Below are positions 25,701 through 34,700 of a stretch of DNA of 64,000 nucleotides, one piece after another (within the stretch, counting starts at the first letter, position 1; the number at the start of each line of letters is the position of its first letter). The DNA comes from Lutraria lutraria (lineage: Eukaryota > Mollusca > Bivalvia > Venerida > Mactridae), in the NCBI GenBank assembly GCA_964023205.1, contig OZ026847.1, positions 12,221,182 through 12,285,181 of the forward strand. The letters run 5' to 3'. Below the pieces are notes generated by a model. It saw nothing but the letters and a program-made list of their open reading frames with translations. It did not search any database and was not told the DNA's origin. The translations under genes and the position numbers were made by a program.

Positions 25701-28700
25701 CGCAACAGTGTTGTAACTCATATTGAAATAAGAACAAGTTATGACCGTATTGCGATGAGCCCTCGAAATATGATTAATGAAAATGAATCAGGGATGAGTG
25801 ATTTATTTTTGCTATTGATGAATCAAATATTGAGAAAATCGAAAAATCATACCAATTTTAAAATTATGATATTCTTCGTTGGTTCAGCATACACCTAACT
25901 TCATAATCTCAATGTTTAGTCCAAATGGGAGAGTTCAAGTTTCAATAAGGCCAGAAAAAAATGTGTTTCATTGGTGCTAACCCTAGAGTTTTTAATAGCA
26001 AAATAAAAAACATGGAATCATGAATTTATGTAGGATCAATCATTACTCCAAAGTACAAAAATAAGCCTAGAAAAATAATCGAAAGGAGTATTGTGACCTT
26101 GTTTGGGAAATAAAAACTGGATGTACCATTCCTCAGGTCTAAAAAGACCTGCCTCAGTGGTTAAGTGGTTAAGGTCGCTGACTTCAAATCACTGTAAACT
26201 CTCACTGATAGAGGGTCATGAGTTGAGCCCTGCTACCGACCATGTCTCTTTATGTGAGAAATTAGACAGTTGCTAATGGAGGATGGGAGTCTAGTACTGG
26301 TTCTACCCAGGAACAATGGTTAGGTGACTCTGAAGGTTGAAAAGGGGCGAAAAACCCAATGAAACAAACAAATCAGGCCCAATAAAGTCTAGGGTCGTCA
26401 GGAAAAAATTAAGGTAGGTTGGGTTACCGGAAACAAACAATTTTTTTTCTGCATGTTTTGGCCTAATCACTGAACATCAATAAAGTTACCCTAGAAATAA
26501 GATGATTAAAGCATACAAAGAATACAGCTCATTTCCCAGCCATTTGTATCCAAGATCATCAATGAAAAGATAGTAAATCTAAGTAACATCAAAGTAATGT
26601 AGGATGCTTCATAATCCATAAGAAAATGGCCGACAGGAAGGCATGAGCATATTTCCGGTGAAAAAAATTGAACAAAAAAAGAACATAAAAATTAAAACTG
26701 ATTATAGAATAAATTATCTGGTTTTATTTAATGTCAATTAAATCTCATTAAATATCTAGCAAAGAATGGAGGAACCATAAACTGAAGCATGTTTTAGAAA
26801 GAAATTCAACTGGAAGAATGATTAAGAAATAATCCAATCAGGGAAGCAAAAAATTGTGCGAAAATCTTCCTAAGTTCTTCGTTAATTAACCAGAAAATTA
26901 ATTGCAGCAACAGTTTCCATCGCTAACACAGTAACTTAAAGATTGTAGCATGGTCACGCCACACTTCCAATACCATCAACAGACAACAAAGTCAGTGCCT
27001 TCCAGGGACCACACAGGGTTGTGTTATAAAAAAAATAGCTCAGAGAGCCATTATCAGAATGAAACAATGTCATCGGTCAACTGCGCTTAGACATAATTAT
27101 CCAAATTAAGTTTTATTACAAAATCAGATCTTTAACAAGACAAAACCAAGTTTTCATTCTCTAGGCATTTATCCCTTGAGGTGTAAAATAAACAAAGAAC
27201 CATGAATCTGCAAAAATTGATGGAATCACAAAACCTGGAATAAATTTACTCAAATACAATAATTATTATAGTTCTGCAAAAGTTGGGTCTATAAATCCCT
27301 TGAGAAATGTAGGTGTACCGGTATCATAGAAACAAAATAACCAAAGGGCCATAAATCTACCAAATATGATTGAATCATATAACACGAATACATGCTGGAG
27401 TACTTGGTGGCAATTATAGTTCTAAGAAAGTTAGGTCTAAATCCCTTGAGAAATTTAGGAGTATCATGTACACACAATAAACAAAGGGCCATAAATCAAC
27501 CAAAAATGGTCAAATCACAAACTCCAAAGAAATGTGCTTGGGCATTTGGTGACAATTATTCTGGGAATGTTGGGTCAAAATACTTTTAGGAGATGCAGGA
27601 GATACAGTACACTGAAGAAATTGTGGACAACCAACCACGCAGTAATAACCAGATACTGAAATCTCAATTAGAAGCTTTTAAGTCAATTTTGGTCCACTGT
27701 CAACTTGATAAAAAAACAATTATTGTCTATTGTTTCTATAATACCATACATTGAGCATGAACTGATATGTTCATAACATGAGGAGAGGTTTAAATTATGT
27801 GCATTTTCTCGTAAACCACTAATGGTTTATTTATACAAATAAGTCTAAATTACATATTTATAAGCACTGCAAAATTCAAATCAATATCTGATGCTCTGTC
27901 TAAATAACTGACATGAATATTTTGTAGGATTGAATTGCTTACATTACATTTATCATGGTAAAAACTTAAACATCATGACTTAAATAAATAAAAAAATATG
28001 ATCACTTGGGTATTCCTCTATTTCTTGAATACCTAAACAACTTATGGAACAAAATTCAATAACAGCAAAGAAATGGTAAGTACATGTACTATTTTGCTTG
28101 TGCCATTGAGGACATTGAAGCCACAAACCTCTACATAATGATTGAGTACTTTGTTGTCAGTCTTGTCAACAGTGTATCTCATTGATGTATGATTGCTGTG
28201 CTCTATTCTTATATAAAATTGTATGATAAAACCTGTGTTAGCAGACACCTCTATTGAAGGCCACCCTTTGAATAAAGGCCATTCTTTTTAATAAATGTCC
28301 TTGATTATTTAGAACAAAATGACCTACACATAAAAGCTATCTATCAAATTGAATAAAGGTCATATTTTGTCCTTCCCATCAGACGGCTTTCTTCCCATCA
28401 GACGACTTCGTTCACAGATTTGGCTGTACCTCTTAATTGGCTTATATTGGAATATACTAATACCTTATAATATAGCTCGAACAAAACACTATGAAGTCTT
28501 TATCAAGGTAAGATTGCTGTGGTCTTTGCTTGATTATAATGCATTATAGTATTACATGTACCTAGATAAGACAAGGGTAGATGTTCTCTTTGATCTTAGA
28601 TAGGTATATAATAACTTAATAAGTATGACAACGGTGTGTCTCCATGTCTAGACAAAGGTAAGTTTGACTAAGCTTAGGCTTTTGAGGCTGGTCTCAATAT

Positions 28701-31700
28701 TAAAGAATTTTATTAGTTGCTTCTAAAGTCTTTAAATAACCAATGAGATGGCTTCATTTATTCAGCAGACAAGTCTCAAGTCTCACAATTATATCCTCAA
28801 ACCTTGGCTGTTAGAAAATCGCTTCCAGTCTAGAATCTCACAAAATATGTGATCAAACAGCTCTAATGCACTTTTCTTATCTCCTGAAGTGGAAGAGTTG
28901 ATTAATGACAGACATTACAACTAGATTACGATCTGCTAAAACCATTGTCACTAGAAATCATTATTTAATAGATATTTATGCAACTCGTGTCCAACAAGAT
29001 CTGATCTATGAGAAAACAGTCTGACTCCTTGGTGCTTTTAGTTATTCTCCGAGGATGGAGAAATTGTAGACATCGTATTTACATCTTGATATATGAAGAC
29101 ATAAGTGTAAGAAGAACGTCTAAACTACATTTTCCTCAGTAAATTTCAAGGAAACAGCAATGAATTATATGTTATTAAGAGCTGTGCCATAAAATTGTCA
29201 AGAGAAACTTTGATAGCAGATGAATTTCGATTCGGGTCACATTTATGTATTCTAGGCGATGATAAAATACTAATAAAGCACTTCCAAATATGGTGTTATG
29301 GTATATAGTTAAAGGATTAAAGAACAGGCTACATACTTTTAAGGAAACATTACAGAATAATAATTTTTCAAACAAAGTTTTATCAAATACATAATCATAG
29401 AGCCAAGAAGAGTTTGTACTTTAATTTGGATAAAAACTTTTCCTGTTTTTAAGTAATAAGGGGCCATAACAATTGGAACTATTGCAAAACTAAAGATATT
29501 CACTTTTCATGAAACACAAAATTCAGTAAACCAGAAAAAGGTCCAACTAAAGGAGACCAGGAACCTCAATTAGCTGTTCAAATTCAATTATAGGACTTAC
29601 CGTAGTTTATATGGACAAAATGCTTGGAACAGAGAGGTATGCAAAAAGCTCTGTATGAGAAGGATCCAAATTTAGAGAGGTCTTGCTTTAAGTTAAGAGT
29701 CAAAATTTAGAGTTGTTTGTGTTCATTTTTTTACAGACATCTGGATAAAAAGGGTCGAAAATTAGAAAAGTCTAATTAAATTAATTCAGAAAGAATCCAG
29801 ATTTAGAGTGCTCTAGATAGGACGGATCCAAACAAAAGGACTATAAATGAAGAATGAAATTTAGAGGTGTCTGGAGAAAGAGAGGACTAGATGAAATTAT
29901 CAAAATTTAAAGAGGTCAGGATAAAGAGTCAAACTTTTGAGAGGTCTGTATGAAATAATCAGAATTAAGAGAGGTCTTGAGAAGGAGTCAAAACTGAGAG
30001 AAGTGACTTGAGAATGAGTGAAATTTGGAGAGGCCAGTCTGGGAAAAGAGTAAAATTTTGGAGAGATCTAGACAAAAAAGGGCCAAAAAAGAGTGGTCTG
30101 AATTAGAGGGTCTCCACTGAAATTATCACATCTAAAATACATCAGCAATGATACAGAAACACGATGCTGACAGTTCATTGACATTTAATGATCATGTGAT
30201 TATTATAATTAATTACCATATAGAGACGTAATAATATAATTATGGTATCATTTTGTAATCAAAGTATGGCACCAATCAGAAAAATATGAGTGGAATGGTA
30301 AATGTTGGCCTTAATTACTGTTAGAAATGCCATTTTTTCATACCTGATGGGGAAAAGATAAATTGTTGGCTAAAATATTTATGTGCTGTTTAATTGCATT
30401 GTAAGTGCCCAATATTATTAAGTGGGGCTATTTCTGACATGGTTAAAGACAGAAGTAGAAAAGTATTTTGACATATCTGTCCTGAGGCATAAGGCTGAAA
30501 ATAAAACTAAGTTTATTTAGAGTGCTCTAACCCAGAATTTTAGCATTGGGTAGGTAGGTAAGGATTTTTTTTTACTATTTGACAAAAGTAAAAAAAATGC
30601 CCAAAACATCTTAATTTTATTTATTTGCTAGGATTTTCTTGGGTAGGTAGTAGCACTCCAAAAAAAATTGTTTTTATTTTCGGCCTAAATAAGGGCACCA
30701 CATGTGGCTTGTCTGTTCACGGCTTCTGTGAGATCTACCCACCTATGAAGTATGAAACTAGATCTTATAGTTTCTGTGTTATGAGATCATGGAGATACAT
30801 TGAAGTTTTTGCGGATGCAGACAACACAGTAATCACAATAGCTCAACTTTTTCTTTAGAAAAGTCGGAGCTAAAAATTAATTTTTTTAAGTTGATCACAA
30901 ATTGTTTATTAGAAATAGGATAGGTAAGGTTGAAAACAAAAATAAGTTTGTCTGGAGTGCTCCTTTTTTGGGGGGGGGGAATAACTGTTCTTGTATAGTA
31001 AAAAAAAATCCCTACCTACCGACATGTACCTAGTGCGAAAATGCTGGGTCGGAGCACTGCAAACAAACTTATTTTTATTTCCAGCCTAAACAGAAAGTAT
31101 GCAGAAAAGTAAAAATGAGAGAGAGGTGTATCATTCTATGGGTGGCATCCTAATGAAAAGTCAAGGGTCATGTGGGAAATTCAGGACCAATTGGGTAACA
31201 GAAACAAACAATTTTTTTACGTCAAATTCTTTTGGTTGCGTACTTGAAAATGTGACCATTTTTTCTGGCCTCGGCCAAATTACAGTCATGGACATAGATC
31301 TTAAAATACAGATACAGAATAAATGAAGGTTTATTCTATTTTTCAAGACAAATTTACAATTATTTTTGGATTTTGATGAAATGTAACAAAACAGTGAAGT
31401 GTTCAATCACTTAATTATGGACAACCTTAATAAGTTACTCAGGTACGAATACAAATGTACATATTAAGGACTCCGTGGTATTTTAAGCATAAATCTATCT
31501 ACACACAAACGGACAGTGTCTGAAAAAAAAGAAAAATTGTTTCTATAGATGGGTTCTCTAGGTGCAATGTTAGTTGAATCTTTGATATTCAGGTCAGAAT
31601 CTAAATAAGGCCAGAAAAAAACTTTGTTTCTGTCTACTTGACCCAAACCATCGGGTTTGGACCTGAGAGCATTGCTTTCTTCTTAACATGTATCATTCAT

Positions 31701-34700
31701 GCTTTTGAAGCACAATCCATCTCAAAATATAAAATGAACTTCGTTGTAAAAAACTTGGGGGTCGAGAACCAGAAGTACTTTGAGATCGAGAACCAGAAAT
31801 ATCAATATTTTTTTTCTGGCCTTAAATAAATAGATGTTTCACCGGTAGGCAGTCCATGAATAGCTCAGTTACATTTTGAGATATAGAGGCTGACATTATT
31901 GACCTTCTAATCTTGCGACATTCTATTTAAAATTAAAATGTTGGAACCTGGGTTGTATAAAAATATAAACAACAATTAAAATTTTGTGATCTGATAACTT
32001 CATTTGCTTCGACTAACATTAAAGATTTACTTGTCTTGAAACAAACATAAAAGTACCTTTCAGAGTAGGAAAAACTTGTGTTTAAAAATTAAGGGATTGA
32101 ATTATCAAGGCCTAGATATTTCTGGCAGACACATTGAGTGTGATCTGGAAGTTGGATGTTAGCCATTTCACAGATGCCCTTCCTCCAACTAGAACAATGT
32201 ATATGAACTTAAATGACATTTTACAATTTTATGAAAAACTTGCTTACAAAAGTTCAGAAAGCAGATGTTTTACTGAAGCAAATATATTATAAATGTACTA
32301 CATTACATGCAAGGGTGGTGTGAACTTCATTAGGAGATCATCACCTTTGTATTAATATTCTCTTCTTATAAAGACCACTGATTTTCAGACTATAGTTTTC
32401 TATATTTCAACTTAGTTATGAGACCACCTCAATATTACAGCCAGCTATACATAAGGACCAAATAAAGGTTCATTTAACAGGGAAGGAAAACAGTTTAACT
32501 TCAAGTTAATGTAGTTTTGAAAGTGTGTTTCAGATAATATCGATGTAAATTACACAGTAGTTTTAACGTCCCCTATTTTCGACAATCAGTCATATGAGGC
32601 AGCCAGTTCACCTAACCATCGTTTGTGAGAAGAACCAGTACTAGACTCCCATCCTCTGTAAACAACTGCCTACTTTCTCACATAAAGAGACATGATTGGT
32701 AGTGGGGCTCAAACCTACGACCCTCTGTCAGTGACAGGTTACCGTGATTTGAAGTCAGTGACCTTAACCACTTGACCACAGAGATGGGTAACAAAGTCTT
32801 CTATGAATTTCATAATTTCAACAAGTCAAGGTCTAGAAAAATCGCATGTTAATTTTTAGCAAACCCTGAGGTTTTATAAAGTTTGTTTCTGGTTATATGC
32901 TCATTAAAAAAAATTTTCGTGTTTTTTTTTCTGCTCTTGAAAGCAAGTGAAAATATAAAAAAAGTTAATGTTACTGGTAAGTAGATTTTTCATCACTTGG
33001 GATAGTAAAAAGTCTTGGGTCACACAGAGAAATTAGGGTAGGTTTAGGTAACCAGAAATAATCAATTCATTTTAAAACGCCTTATTAGACAGTTTGAGAT
33101 ATTAGTTCCGTCTGGCCCAGTCCCACTCTATGGATGGCCAACACAAATTCATGAGAATTCAAAATCAGTAAGGCTAAATTTCAACAGAGTAAAAAAGAAA
33201 AACACTAAACAAAATTCTTCCTTCTTCCACCTTTGAAATGCATGACTGTGTTTATTATAATCTAAATGACCATGAAAATATACAAAAAACACTTTCATGA
33301 CCTTAAGAAACTTATTTCAACTCTAAAAAAATGAAAAAAGTTTCTTAAGGTCATGAAAGTAATTTAGCCTTACTGATTTTGAATTCTCGTGAAACTTTTT
33401 AGGCACTGAAAAAATATTTTTTTCTAAGTAATCCATGATGGTATTTAAAATAATGACCCTTATCCAGAGGTGGCCCTTAACAAAGATTTGATTGTAATTT
33501 ATTTTTCAACAACTGCTCTGTCTTAAGTCAGAAGGCTACAGTTATTATAATTTTCAACATGTGGCCTTTAAAGGCTTAACAGTCCTTATTGTAAATAATC
33601 TTAGTTATTTTGATATGACACAAAGTAAAATTATTAATGTGCAGTTCAGGTGACCCCTTTGGTGATACCATCAAGTCCAATCATTAGAAGCTGACACTTT
33701 TCTTATTTTCTAAAAACTCACTCAATCAAAAATGTAACTTGATAATTCCTAAAATGGACAGAGGCCCCTTGCTGTAAAAATTTAGTGAAAATATCCCAAA
33801 CATGTGAGCTCCTATGATACATTTAATACACTTTTTCTGTACGTCAGGAAGTGAATCAAATCAACAACTGTTTCGTGCATTTAATATAAATTTGAATGAT
33901 TTTAATTAATTAAATGCATTATTAGTGATTCAAGTTTTTATTGTAGTTTTTTCTTAAAAAGAGGTATACAGGACATTATTTGGAGGAGCTGCATCAAAGA
34001 ATGAAGTAAGCTGAGGTCTGTCAATTTTAACTTAAAAATCTAACTAAAACAATCAATTTAGTTTACCACAATGTCATCCTATAAATATATAATATGTATC
34101 CTTACAAGTTTTTTTAGTATTTTTTAAACATGACCTATAATCGTGAGATTGGGAATTTCAACTGTGTTATCTACATGACAACAATTTTGCAGTATTTGAT
34201 TAAAACAAACAATCATTGTCCGTGATGATGGTTTCTTTCAATCATTAAATGTCTATTACAGTGAAAGATTTCATTTTCAAAGATTCTTTTTTAAAACAAT
34301 TTTCAATTGGGAATTTTTGTCTTTAAATTGGGGAAAAAAGACACTGTTTTCAATTGGGAATATGACCACAATTTGGCCATAAATTAGCTCCAAAAAGATT
34401 TGTGCCTTATAACCACCAAATTAATATATAGCACTAATAATACAAAGCAAAAAATCAATCAAGCCTAATATTTTCAGTAAAGTAACTGGAAACAACAAGT
34501 GTTACTTACCATTACATGGGCAGTCAGCTTTTGGCTTTTTTTCTTGTGTATAAAATAGAAGAACAAAAGTAAGGCAGGCAAGAAGCAACAGTACACAGAT
34601 TGTTAATAAATATTTCTCTCTGAAATTCCACCTTCTTTGACATATTCGTGATTGCGTAAAAATAACACCAGAATTCTTATTTCTTGAAATATTATCGTCA

